NCBI GenBank assembly: GCA_039519185.1
Contig: CM076851.1
Coordinates: 33,029,799 to 33,093,798, forward strand
Origin: Astragalus membranaceus
Lineage: Eukaryota; Streptophyta; Magnoliopsida; Fabales; Fabaceae
Reading direction: 5' to 3'
DNA: 64,000 nt
The translations under genes and the position numbers were made by a program. The notes below the pieces were generated by a model. The model was not told the origin of the DNA. It did not search any database and saw only the letters and a list, made by a program, of their open reading frames with translations. Each line of letters begins with the position of its first letter. The first letter of the stretch is position 1. Below, in pieces: positions 21,913-34,500 of this stretch.

Positions 21913-22941
21913 CTTTTATGAGTACGAGTACGAATGCGTAAATGAATGCAATGCATATGGTTTTATGTTATTTTTGTATTTAGATGCATGAGGAATGCTG
22001 TATGAATTTTTCAGAATTTTGCTTATGTAATGCATGCTGTTATGATGTAAAATGCGGATGATGAGGATGCTTGTTATAAAGACAGATATTTACAGGTGGG
22101 GTTTTGAAAAATTAGGGCGGTATACCCTATATGCCACCCCATATAGGTATTTATGAAAGAGAAGGAAAAACCCATTTTTTTTCAAAAAAACGTTGGCGGA
22201 AATGAACTAAACTAGATGCAATAATGCACACACAATTTTGGAAAAGCCCTTGTGACCTAAAAAGAGGTAAGACCTATGATCTAGGGCAATTAAAAGGGTA
22301 ATCCTTCCATGTAGCTCTATTCACTCCCTCACAAGGCTACCAGAGCTACCGTCCCTTTCACAAAATTCCCCACAAATGCAGCAAACTGCTAGGTGTGAGG
22401 TATCATGAAAGAGCACAACTCTGGTTGAAACTTTCGCAAGTAGCCAAACGGACAAAGGTCCTGATGGGCTCTCACTACTTGAATCCACTCTCCTAAGTTT
22501 TTGCAGACCTGGGTTATGGTCCCACTCAAAACACATAGTCACAGGGTATAAGTGTAGTGTGTGTTAAGGGCATTTTCCCTAGTACTACCCCCACCTGAAA
22601 TGAAAACCAGAGCAGTCCAGACAAAAGCAAACAATAACAAGTTATCTACCCTAGGGTTCCATACCTAGAATATCTATAAACAAGGATATTGCTCACCTTA
22701 GGAAAAGGAGCCAAGAAGAGGGGATCATGGGGATTGAAAAAAAATGCATGGGCATAAGCGATAAAAGAAAGGAATAAAAGATGAGACAGGGAGCAACATA
22801 GAAGAACACAAATGCGTACGCCTACAATTAATGATAAGAAAAAAAAGCAAACAAGGTTTTAATCAAATCAACAATACATTAAACCACACATTTAAATTAG
22901 TTAGGCTTGACCCTCGTCTTTAAAAAAAAAAAAAAAAAAAA
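21913..22941 (-). other. 5' leader of the Ogre-derived element
   Basis: Lies between primer site and gag. Blocks such as GGTGGCATATAGGGT (minus strand, near 22120) and CCATAACCCAGGTCTGCA (near 22500) recur in the leaders of the LARD-like element (31535-32400) and the element at 57069 (59255-60220), so the three leaders are homologous. A run of A at 22921-22941 adjoins the primer site. Confidence 0.75.
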
Positions 22942-22961
22942 GGTCCCCAGTGGAGTCGCCA
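22942..22961 (-). other. Primer binding site of the Ogre-derived element
   Basis: Minus strand TGGCGACTCCACTGGGGACC, two bases after the 5' LTR. This is the type of site I recall being assigned to tRNA-Arg in legume Ogre elements; the tRNA match was not computed. Confidence 0.8.
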
Positions 22962-24346
22962 GCTGTTGCACCCCGAAAAATCCCCGGTTTGGGTTTCTCA
23001 ATGTACAACGTGGAAAATTTTGGAGCCGCCACCAATATTTTAATTTTAAGACCAAAACATTGAAAAAAGGTCTTTTGGACAAGGCGGATGGTCTTTGAAA
23101 ACTAGAGATATAGGTTCGGGGGTCGATTACGCGCGAGGAAGGTGTTAGCACCGCGCACGCCCTTTCTACCGAAAGGGAACCTCTAATTAAATGTGTGGTT
23201 TTAACACTTGATCTGAAAAATACCTAGATTTGCCTGTTTATTTCTTGTTTGGAGACGAATGAGAAAACTTACTGGAAATTTTATTTTTGGTGAGAAAGGG
23301 GGAAAAAGGGGTTTTTAGAAAAAAGTGCTTGACGGGACATGGCCCGCTCCTACGTATCTCCCGGTGCGATGGAGAATTCAAAGCTACGTAGTTCTTCTTT
23401 GTCTTTTTGAAAAGTTTTTGTTTTTTTTATCCTTTTTTAGTGAGTTTTCGAAATAGGACGAGCATTAGCAAATGATTAAACTAGCAGAGGCTATGATGAA
23501 TCACTACTAAATACTCAAAAAAGAGAGAGTTGCACCGCTAGTCAAACGAACAAAGGTTCTGATGGACTATTGATAACAACTCGTTTTTATTACCTTTTTG
23601 GAAGTGATTTTCGAAAGAGATTGATTTGCACAATGATCAAACTAACAAAGGTTATGATGGACCATCGTTTATTATTCTTATGAGAAAAAGACATTGTCAC
23701 TAATAGCTAAACGAACAGGGGCTCTGATGAGCTATTAGCAACAATGGGTTGGAAAATGATTCTTTTTGTTTGTTTTTATGAAAATAATTTGTTTATGGGG
23801 ATGAAAAGAATTTTTATTTGTTGCGCTTGACGAGAACGTGGCTCACTCCTACGTATCCCAAACGGGAATCAAAGCGACGTAGTTCTAATTAAAAATGTTT
23901 TTTTTTTTGAAAGAGTTTGAAAGGGGAAGGTTGAATCATCTGAGACCATCTTCACCACTTAGACAATAATGCACTAGGTATAAGTGGGAATCATGTGGTT
24001 CATCATCAACAATGACACTATAGCTAGATTAAATCACATAGGGCAATTTTGGCATGGATCACAATAACTAAATATTAACAAATGAAAAGACCGAAATACC
24101 TCTGATGAAGACAGATATTACAGATCTGAAGAACAAAAATGAAGCGGAGAACTGGAAAATGAGATTTGCGAGAGCTGTCTTCCCAGATCTCGTGAAAATG
24201 TTTCTGGAGCAATTCTTCTCAGATCTTGTGAAAAAATGTGTGTAGCAATTCTTCTCTCTGATCTCGTGTGAAGTGTTCGTGTAAATCTCTGTCTGCCTTT
24301 CTCTGATCTCGTGAAGTCCGCCCCCAAAATGTGACTTGAGGCTGCC

Positions 24347-24354
24347 TATTTATA
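24347..24354 (-). promoter_or_regulatory. Probable TATA box of the Ogre-derived element's 5' LTR promoter
   Basis: Minus strand TATAAATA, 49 bp downstream of the last ATCGAT box (24403). In plant LTR elements transcription begins roughly 30 bp further on. Confidence 0.75.
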
Positions 24355-24402
24355 GGCTCAGGAAAGCGTAGGAATTTTAAAAAACATTTATTGCAAGGAT
24401 GA

Positions 24403-24885
24403 ATCGATTGTTTGATGAAGGCAAAATATAGTATAATCGATTCTTTGCTTTTAAAAAACATAGGAATCGATTCCTTGGGCTTTAGAAATTAGTGGGAATC
24501 GATTCTTGGACTTCCTGAAATGATAGGAATCGATTTCATTGTGTTTTAAAAAAGAAGGAAATCGATTCTTGAGACATCCTAAATAGGTGGGAATCGATTT
24601 CATGTTTAGCTAAAGTATGTGGGAATCGATTCTTAGCCTTTAGGAGAGCTTAAAAATCGATTTCAATGCCCTTGCAAGATAGTAAGAATCGATTCATGGC
24701 TTTTAGGAGAGCTTAAAAATCGATTTTAATGCCTTTGCAAAATAGTAAGAATCGATTCATGGCTTTGGCTTATGTATAGGTGTGAATCGATTCTTTGTTT
24801 CCAACATAGGATAAGGAAATCGATTCTTGGCCTATTGGTGAGCCTAAAATCGATTTCATAGCCTATATAAATTGTATAAATCGAT
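24403..24885. repeat. Phased array of 16 ATCGAT boxes in the 5' LTR
   Basis: Same array as 13772-14254, in the promoter-bearing LTR copy. Confidence 0.95.
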
Positions 24886-25272
24886 TTTTGGTCATTTGGA
24901 ACAAAATAGAAATTGTTTTTTTGCTTTCCACAAAAATGTTTTTAGGTCTTTGCCATGCATGCATGAGATATTTTCCAAAGCTTGCCATGCATGCATAACA
25001 TATTTTCAAAAACCCTAATTTGATGCATGAGGCTTATTGCAAAAATTATTTTTATAGACCCTTTTGTGAGAAATGACCAAAATGCCCTTTTTGACCCTAA
25101 AAACCCTAATTTCCCAAAAAGTGCATTCTAACCCTAAAAATGATTTTAAAAACTTTGGAATGGTATCTAGGACCCAAAATGCAATGAATAAGTTATTTTT
25201 TATATTTTTTCTTTTTGTGTGGAAAATTAGGGTTTGGACCTAAGCCGGACAAAATTGGGGTATGACAACAAG

Positions 25273-27121
25273 AAAGTTAACAATGTCAGCAAACCAAGGT
25301 GCAGCTGCACTAGGTGCTTCTGCACCAAGTGCAGAAGCACTGGATGCTGTCACAGTTATTGCTAACAGTTTTTCATCTGGAAAACTTTCCTTGATCTCTC
25401 CCTTTTGTGTACCTGTTCTTTCACCTTCAAGTCTAGATAAATGGTCAGCAACCTGATTCTCCACCCCTTTTTTGTCTCTGATTTCAAGATCAAATTCTTG
25501 AAGGAGTAGAATCCATCTTATTAACCTTGGTTTTGCATCTTTCTTGGAAATTAAGTACTTGATGGCAGCATGATCACTATAGACAATAATTTTGATGCCA
25601 ACCAAGTAAGATCTAAATTTATCAAATGCAAAAACTACTGCTAACAATTCTTTTTCTGTTACAGTATAATTCATTTGTACTTCAATTAATGTCTTGCTAG
25701 CATAATAAATAGAATGAAAGATTTTGTCATACCTTTGCCCTAAGACAGCTTCTACAACAAAGTCACTAGCATCACACATTAATTCAAAGGGCCTGCTCCA
25801 ATCTGGTGTAACAATCACTGGTGCAGTCACTAATGCTTTTTTGAGTTTTTGAAATGCTTCCATACATGGTTCACCAAAGTTAAAAGGTGCATCAATTTGC
25901 AAGAGTGTGCATAATGGCTTGGATGTCCTTGAAAAATCTTGGATAAATCTTCTATAGAAGCCTGCATGGCCTAAAAAGCTTCTGATTCCTTTCACATTTG
26001 TTGGAGGTGGCAGTTTTTCAATGACCTCAATCTTGGCTTGATCCACTTCCAGACCTTTCTTTGATACTTTATGACCTAACACAATTCCTTCTTGTACCAT
26101 GAAATGACATTTCTCCCAATTAAGCACTAAGTTTGTTTCCTCACATCTTTGGAGAATTTTCTCTAAATTTGATAAACATGTGTGAAATGTGTTTCCAAAG
26201 ACTGAGAAATCATCCATGAATACTTCCATTGATTGCTCAATGTAGTCAGAAAAGATGGACATCATGCACCTTTGGAATGTTGCAGGTGCATTGCAGAGTC
26301 CAAAATGCATTCTTCTAAATGCAAATGTTCCATAGGGGAATGTAAAGGTAGTTTTTTGTTGGTCTTCAGGTTCTATTACAAATTGATTGTACCCTGACTA
26401 ACCATCTAAGAAACAATAAAATTCCTTACCTGCTAACCTATCTAACATTTGGTCAATGAAGGGTTAAGGGAAGTGATCTTTCTTTGTGGCTTTATTGAGG
26501 TTTCTATAATCCATACAAATCCTCCAACCTGTAACAGTTCTTGTTGGTATCAATTCATTTCTTTCATTGGCTATTACTGTCATACCCCCTTTCTTTGGAA
26601 CACATTGTATAGGGCTTATCCATGCACTATCAGATATGGGGGATATGATTCCAGTATCTAGCCACTTAATGATTTCCTTCTTTACAACCTCTTTCATTAT
26701 AGGATTTAGCCTTCTTTGCCCTTCTATATAATTTTTAGAATTATCTTCTAAATTTATCTTATGCATGCATATAAAAGGGCTAATTCCTTTTATGTCTGCC
26801 ATTTACCAGCCTATAGCTTTTGTATGCTTTCTTAAGGTACAAATGAGATCATGCTCCTGCTCTATTGTTAAGTCAGAGGCAATGATCACTGGAAGTGCAT
26901 CATCTTCCCCTAAGAAAGCATACTTCAAATGTTTGGGCAGTTCTTTCAATTCTAACTTAGGAGGTTGTTCAGTTGAGGGTAAATTCTTTTTAAGGTTAGG
27001 GTCTTCTAAGTTAAGAGATTCAAAAGTTCTAGACCATACCTTTTGTGCTGGTGTTTTTCTTGAAAAAATGTCTTTTTCCAAGATTTCTTCTTCAGGTGGT
27101 GCAGAAGAATCTGGTGCTAGT
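25273..27121 (-). pseudogene. Reverse transcriptase and RNase H of the outer Athila-type element
   Basis: Order on the minus strand: protease-RT linker (ELKELPKHLKYAFLGEDDAL), RT (KGGMTVIANERNELIPTRTV, GWRICMDYRNLNKATKKDHF), the active site FMDD (26209-26220), the thumb (SFLGHAGFYRRFI), RNase H (LMCDASDFVVEAVLGQ, YSDHAAIKYL, ADHLSRLEGE) and the RNase H-integrase linker. Three in-frame stops interrupt RT, at 26803-26805, 26464-26466 and 26398-26400. The linker carries the element's Ala-Pro repeat (ALGAEAPSAAAP), encoded by GTGCAGCTGCAC-type DNA at 25298-25340. Left and right ends are cut by the Ogre-derived (25267) and LARD-like (27122) insertions. Confidence 0.92.
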
Positions 27122-30100
27122 TGTCATACCCTAATTTTGTCCGCCTAGGTCGAAACCCTAATTTTCAAACAAAAATAAGTAAGTTAAGGTTTAGCATTCA
27201 TTCATAATGTCATGAAGACCATCATTCATGCATTTCAAAGTTTTGAAAGTCATCTTAGGATTAGAGATGCATTGCATTGCCTTTTATAGCATTTTCAGAG
27301 TTTTTCAAGACCAAGGGCATTTTGGTCATTTTCGAAAAATGAGACATTTCTCAGCAAAAAAATCATTTCTTGCATACATTTTAGATTTTAAGGCCATTTT
27401 AGAGTTTTGAAGTAATTCTTGAAAAGAAAATGCATTTTGAACAAGGATTAGGGTTCTAATGATCAAAAGGGCATTTTGGTCATTTCGCCAAAAAAATTCA
27501 ATTTTTCATCAAAAAATCACAGGGATCTATAAGGAATCACTTGAGGTGAGATGTGCTTGATCATACATATTTTTGGTAAATACATTGTTGATTTATGTAA
27601 AAGAAAGAAAAAAGTCAAAACCGTAAAGTCAACAATGGAATATTCTTCAAGCATCTTCAAAGTAGGGCACCCAAATCAATTTTGGGATGATGGTAGCATT
27701 TATTTCTGAACCCAATGATTTATCATAGGAAATGGCTCAATTTGGCATAATATTATGGATTTACTTGAAAAAGAATAATCAAAAATGGGTTGGAAATGGA
27801 ATGATCACACAATAGTACAAGTTGTACAAATTGACAACTTGCACACCAAGGCCAAACCTGCGCATATCAGCCCCATATTCACCCAATTTTGATTTATTTT
27901 ATTGCTTGATAATCATGTTTTGATCATAGCCTTTCATTTGAATTGAAAATGCAATCCCAACCCTCCATTTGAATTAAAATGGCATTCTTGCAATATGAAC
28001 CATTTGGAAAAACATTTTGGTAAAATGACTTATCCTTCACCCACCTCCTTAAGCTACACCCCTCAGCCCCCTCTCTCCTCCCTTTGTGCTTCTTGACTAC
28101 CCTCAATCCTTGTGACAATTGATCCTAACCATTGATCCCAAATAAAACTCTAATCCTAGAGCACAAGTGAGATGGAATGACTTAGTTACCCTCAACTTTG
28201 AGTGGCCTCTATAAATACCATTTTGTGCTCAGCTCACAAGGACTTTTTTGGCTGATCATTCACTCACAAAATCAACCCTAGCACACCTTCAAGCACCCTC
28301 TCCAAAACCGAAGCAATCTACCCCATTTTCCTTCACCATTTTCTTTGATTTTCATTACAAAACTACTTCCATTTTCATCTCTACTTCACACACCTTCTTT
28401 CCACTACCTCAAATTTCGTTTTCATCACATCAAGATCTGAAGATTGTTGAAGGTTTTCGAAGCTTGGTTGGAGTTTTGAAGGCTTGTTTGGCTCGTTTCA
28501 TTAGACGATCATCTTGTGCATAGTTTTAGCAAAAAACTCAAGGTAAAACTCTCAAACTTTTTGCATCATCACAAACCTTTTGCATAAAACCTTCAACTCT
28601 TTGCATATCATCATGTAGATCATTGATAGGAGGCTGTTGGGGTGAGATTTGGTATCTCACCCCCTTTGGATAATCGCTTGATATGGTTTGTTGCATTTCT
28701 ACCATCATTGCATAGTTTTTTAAAAACCTATTTTCTTCAACCTTGTGCTTCGGCCTCTTGATGATTTTGGGGTTCTCATTTGCTTTTGTTTCATTTCATG
28801 TCAAAAATAAGGTCTATGGCTAATTTGGTGTAGGCTTTAGCTTTGGTTTTAAGCTTGGCTAAATTAGGGTTTTGTTGCTAGTTCTATTTCCCTAATTCTT
28901 TTTTTTTCTTCTTTTTTGTGAATAATGCATGTGTTTTCTTGATTTCTTGTCATGTAAATTCATGTGCTGAAATTGTGTCATATTTTGTGTCAATTTTGTG
29001 CATCATTTAGTGTCTTGTTTGCATGAAATTAGTGCTTGATTTTGGTCCAATATGCATTCGGCCTTAGGCCAATTTTCATGACATAGTTTTGTTTCATTTT
29101 GCTTGATTGATCATGTATTTGCAAATAATTTGAGTAAAATGTGTTTTTCACCTTTTTACCCATTTGCTTTTACTGTTCACTAAAAGTTAAAAAGTTAAAA
29201 ACAAAAAAAACATTTTTACCTTTTTACTTTTTACCATTCACTTAAATAATTACCATTCATTTGCATTTACTTGCATTTTTACCACTTCACTTATTGCATT
29301 AAAAACTCAAAACATTTTACCACTCCCTTTTTACCATTCACTTTCACCTTCTCATTAAATCATTTACCAATGCATTCATCTCATATCATTTGCATCAAAA
29401 TAAATTACCACTTTGCATACCTCATTTTTACCTAAAACTTTTTTTCACTCTTTTACCACATTCCAAACACAAATTCTTTCCGGCTAAAACACGAAAGCAA
29501 TTCGCATATCCTCATTCATGCATTCAAAATAAAAAGATTTCTTTCATTCATACTTAGTTGAGGATCAGGTGATATGATCTATTGCTTAGGCCTAGTGCAT
29601 ACTTCAATCATGTGAGATCATCTAAAAGGAATCAATTCTTTTTGCATTTTCACTTGCATCTCCTATCACATTCATACTTGTTCATGACTTGTATTCATTC
29701 TTCTAATATGCTCATGCATTAACCTTTGTTTGTCTGGCATCACTCCTTTGTATGCTTGCATTCATTTGTCCACATGCTCACTTATAATAACATGTCCATG
29801 CACTTAATTGTATGCTCACATTCATTACTTGCATTCGGCCATGCCTAGCTAATTAGGGTTCATGCATTCATTCACTCTCAAATGCTCATACGTTCATCTT
29901 TGCGTACCTTTGCCTTCATTCAATAGTATGTTCATGCATCATTCCCTTATATGCTTTCATGTTTAATCATACACCAAAGAATACTTCATGCTTATGATTA
30001 ATTGGTTTCCTTTGTTTTGATGTCACTTAAATGTCTTGATTTGATTATGTGCCATCTCCTTTCACTCGCATGACATCTCTAGGAAGACGTAAGTCTACTC

Positions 30101-31534
30101 ACAGTAGCATAGAGTCCTAAGATCAGTCACACTCCTTTGAGGTTGTTGCCCATCCCGTAACAATCCTCACACACATACTCACTCACGCATAATTGCTTTG
30201 AGAACATTATTTCGCATCACTAGTAATCGAGTCTCTTGATTGTATTGGTATGTTTAATCTTTGTTGGTGATTAGCATGTTAGTATGTTGTTTGATCGATG
30301 CTTGTCATTACATGCATTTTAATCATTACACTTTGCATTTGGTTATGGACTTGGCTTTGATTGAAATCATTCTTCTTCATTTACCAAGACTTTTTTGCAT
30401 TCATTTTCAAAATCAATCTTTGCATTCGCATTCAATCAATTTCAAAATCATAAAAAATAATGGGGGCAAGTAATGATCACCCATAGCCCTAGCTAGTTTG
30501 ATCATGAAAGCTTTCCCTTTTCTCAAAACCATGTGAACAAGTAATGATCACCCATAGCCATAGCTAGTTTGATCATGAAAGCTCCTCCTTTTTTCAAACA
30601 CCTTCTTCAAGGCTTCTTTTTCTCGCTCCAAGAACTACGTTGCTTTGATTCCCACTTGGGATACGTAGGAGCGAGACTTGTTCTCGTCAAGCACATCAAA
30701 AAAAATCTTCACTTTCACAACAATAAAAAACCTCCATTTTCAAAGCAAACAAAAAATGTTTTCAAACCCATTGTCGTTAGTAGCTAATCAGAACCGTAGT
30801 TCGTCTAGCTATTGACATCGATGTCCTTTCTCCAAAAAGAACAATAAGTGATGACCACCCATAGCCTTTGCTAGTTTGGTCATCAAACAAATCAATCCTT
30901 TTCAAAAAAAAAGCTTTCAAAAAGAGAATAAAAACAAGTTGTTACCAACGGTCACCCAGAACCTTAGTTCGTTTGACTAGCGGTAGCAACTCCTTTTGAG
31001 TACTTAGCGGTGATTACCCATAGCCTTAGCTAGTTTAGTCACTCGCTAGTACTCGTCCTATTTCGAAAACTCACCTAAAAAGTTAAAAAACAAAAACCAA
31101 GGCAGAACTACGTAGCTCTGAGTTCTCCATTGTACCGGGAGATACGTAGGAGCGGGTCGTTACCCCCGTCGAGCTCTTTTCTAAAAAACTCTCTTTTTCC
31201 CCCTCTTTACATAAGTTTTCCATTAATTTCCCATCCATCTTCAAATAAGAATGAAATAAGCAAATCTAGGTGTTCTTCGAATCAAACATTAAAACCACAC
31301 AATTTAATTAGAGGTTCCCTTTCAGTAGAAAGGAGGAATGGGGTGCTAATACCTTCCCCATTCCTAACCGACCCCCGAACCTACATCTCTGTGGTTTCGA
31401 AAGACCATCCGCTTTTTCCAAAAAGACTTTTTCCAATGTTTTAGTCTTAAAAAATAAATATTGGTGGCGGCTTCAAATTTTTTTTCACGTTGTCAAACTG
31501 AGGAATCCTTAACCGGATTTTTCGGGGCGCAACA
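27122..31534 (+). repeat. 5' LTR of the LARD-like element (4413 bp)
   Basis: Contains a probable TATA box (28210-28217), two near-identical AGTAATGATCACCCATAG blocks (30471 and 30539) and two TACGTA hairpin modules (30642-30694 and 31104-31173). About the last 1 kb is related to the ends of the 2.2-2.3 kb LTRs at 57069 and 12333; the rest is not, and it has no ATCGAT array. Small frames in it are repeated exactly in the other LTR and show no family features. Confidence 0.95.
28210..28217 (+). promoter_or_regulatory. Probable TATA box of the LARD-like element's LTR promoter
   Basis: TATAAATA in CCTCTATAAATACC, about 1.09 kb into the LTR. The partner copy is at 39791-39798. Confidence 0.7.
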
Positions 31535-31536
31535 GC

Positions 31537-31556
31537 TGGCGACTTCACTGGGAACC
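31537..31556 (+). other. Primer binding site of the LARD-like element
   Basis: TGGCGACTTCACTGGGAACC, two bases after the LTR. It differs at two positions from the site at 22942-22961. Confidence 0.8.
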
Positions 31557-34500
31557 TTTTTTTTTTTTAAAAAAAAAAAAAACGTGGGTCAAACCTAACT
31601 AATTAAATATGTGGTTTAAAAGTAAATTGATTTGACTAAATACTTAGTTTGCCTTCATTCTTTTTCTTTTTCTTTCTTATCATTGATTGTAGGCATACCC
31701 CTTTTCTTTTATTGCATTTCCCCATATTTTCTCATGTCCCCTCTTCTTGGCTCCTCTTCTAAAGGTAAGCAATGTTCTCGTTTATAGATATCTTAGGAAT
31801 GAAACCCTAGGGTAGATAACTTGATATTGATTGCTGTTTTCTGGACTGGTCTGGTTTTCGTTTGCAGGTGGGGTAGTGTTAGGGAACATGCCCTTGACAC
31901 ACACTACACTTGTACCATATGATTACATATCCTGAGTGGGACCATAACCCAGGTCTGCAAACCTAGGAGAGTGGAAACGAGTAGTGACTGCCAATTGGAC
32001 CGATGTCCTTCTGCTCTCATGAAAGTTTCAGCCAGAGTATGCTCTTTTACGGTACCTCACACCAGATGGCATTCCATCGTTGTGGGTGTTATCATGAGAG
32101 AGATTTAGCTCTGGTAGCCTTTGCGAGGGAGTGAATAGAGCCACATGGGGGGATTATCCTTTAAATTGCCCTAGATCGTAGGTCTCACCTCTTTTTAGGT
32201 CACAAGGGCTTTCCAAATTGTGTGCTGCATCGTGCATTCAGTTCAATCAATTTTCCCTCAGAATTTTCGAAAATCAAAAAAGATGTGCTTTTCCTTTTCA
32301 ATAAAACGCCTATATGAGGTGGCATATAGTGTGAAAGTTTTCAAATCACCACCTGTAAATATCCTCTTTCTGCACAAAAAAAAGGGGTATCATTGCATCA
32401 TTGCATCACTGCATTATCGCATCATTTGCATTGCATAAAATTCCAATTTTGAAAAAAAAACCATCCACCTTGCATTCCCTTTCATTACATAAAGATAAAA
32501 CAAAAAAAAACAATTATCATCTGCATAGCATAAGCATTTCATTTATAATCATGCAAAAAATCCTCGTCGAGTTCATCCAAGACGAGGCGTTCATGCATAA
32601 GCATTATTTCAAAAAAAGAGAGACACAGTAGAACTACGTAAGCTTTGATTCCTCATTACAATGGGGATACGTAGGATCGGGTCATACCCCGTCAAGCACA
32701 TCCTTTCTAAAACCTTTTTTATAAGTAGATCATTTGCACCACCAAATAGATTTCAAAATCATGTTCCAAAACTAAAAATGAAAAAATGAAAAGTTTCCAA
32801 TGCATGCATCTTCTCTAAACAAAGAAAAATAGAAAAGCTCTTCATGTAAAAGCTCAATGAGTAAAAGTGCGCCTTCGAACGACGAAGGGTAATATCTCAA
32901 ATTTGTTTGTGCACTACAAATTTAAAATGTTACTCTACGATATCGGGGCACTTTGACCTTATCAAGTGAGGTTTGTTTTCAAATAAGAGAATAAGTTTGA
33001 GTTAACCAAATGTCGAAGCATTTCAGTATATTGCGTGAAGTATTGAGTCAGGATCCACTCAATGTTTCATGCAAGTTACTCAGAGTAACGACAATTGGTT
33101 GCCTCAAGCCATCATCTTTACAAAAAAAAAAGGAAGATTTCGAAAGAAGAAAAGAGGAAAGGGTTACCGTTATAGCCTTTCTCCTACCGGTTCATACGAA
33201 ATAACGTACGGCCCGCATTTTTCAAAAAAGGAGCTTGAATTATTGCCAATAAAAACCCTTTCATTTATCCTGCATACACGTAGAGCATCATCATCATACA
33301 TAAAACAAAATTGTCAAAAAAAGGTAAAAAGCAAAACTTTCAAAAAATCATCATAGTCTTTTCTTTTACCGGGCTACATGAGGTGATATTCCCAAAATTT
33401 CAGTCACCCAAACCCGAAAAAAATGTTTTCATCTTATTCTTTCACATGCATGTCAAGTCGCATTATCGCCGTCATTTTCATATAAAGACATCATTTGCAC
33501 TGCATAAAACAAAAACTCGATAAAATTCATACATGCATCTTTCTCTATCTCATTTAGGTTTGTCAGGAGTGCATTCTCCGCACGTGTGCGTTTCCATTCA
33601 CTAAGGCTTTTCTACTAATTTTCTCGAAAAATCCAAAAAATCGTGTCTTATTAGAAGCGCGTCTCATGCATTATTGTTGTCCTTTTTCACACATCATGAA
33701 AAAATAATACATTAACATCCCATCTTGCATGCATTTCCATTCAATAAAAATAATGTCTTCCCACGCATTTTTTTAAAAAAAAAATCATTGTGAGTATCAT
33801 ATATTTCATTGCACAAAAAATGAAAACAAGGAAGCATCTCATTCATAATCATGAACAAAAGTCATCATCAAATTTATGCAAAATGTAGCATTCATGCATC
33901 ATTTCATTAACCTCATCACTTTAGTTCAAATACATCATTCCTCCATACATGCATCTTTCAAAAAAGGAAGGGGCATTGGCATTTCATACTTTGTCTTGCC
34001 TCTAAAAAAAAAAGAAGAATCATCATTTAGAAAAAAACATCATTACTACATCTTTCATCATTCAAAAGAAAAAGGGGGCATCGGCATTTCATATATTGTC
34101 TTGCCTCTATAAAAATCATTTTGAAAAGAAGTAGCATTCTTGCATCATTCATCATCCAAGGATGCATTGGCATTTCATATTTCGTATTGCATAAAAAGAA
34201 AACATCAAAAAGAAAAAACTTTTAGAATAATCACACTTTTCAAGTGAATATGCTTTCATGCATTTCATTTTCATCATGTATATATCATAATGTTTTCATC
34301 CATGCATACAACAAAAATGTTGTGATGAGAAACGAGATATTCTGGCAAAGTAATCTTTCCTTTTTGGAAAAGTTTACCCTCACTCATTTGCCAACTCAAG
34401 GTGTTACAAGGCACTCAGTTTTTCACATCAATAGCTCATTTGTATTTCCTTCAAAAAAAAAACATTATATCTCATCCATTCCATGATAAAAGACTGAAAC

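Larger units (their letters stand above)
12333..25267 (-). mobile_element. Ogre/Tat-derived non-autonomous LTR retrotransposon with gag but almost no pol
   Basis: LTRs of exactly 2304 bp (12333-14636 and 22964-25267) differ at about three positions. The TSD ACAAG (12328-12332 and 25268-25272) is perfect. Read on the minus strand, it runs from 5' LTR (right) through the primer site TGGCGACTCCACTGGGGACC, leader, a gag-like ORF (21912-19777), non-coding sequence, a remnant of the integrase C terminus (18480-17945), long non-coding DNA with tandem repeats, a PPT (AAAGAGGGGCAGC) and the 3' LTR. Protease, RT, RNase H and most of integrase are missing. It inserted between RNase H and integrase of the outer Athila element. 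Very low LTR divergence means recent movement, necessarily using another element's enzymes. Confidence 0.93.
22964..25267 (-). repeat. 5' LTR of the Ogre-derived element (2304 bp)
   Basis: Same length as 12333-14636. I saw three differences: in the ACGTGGCTC(A/G)CTCC stretch near 23844, in GTCCG(C/T)CCCC near 24321, and in GCCTAT(T/A)GGTG near 24836. It carries the ATCGAT array (24403-24885) and the TATA box (24347-24354). Confidence 0.95.

Noticed and set aside
28248..28523. Possible small LTR-encoded protein (91 codons, duplicated at 39829-40104)
   Set aside because: The identity of the two copies only reflects recent LTR duplication; it shows no domain, and it overlaps the expected transcription start and untranslated region.
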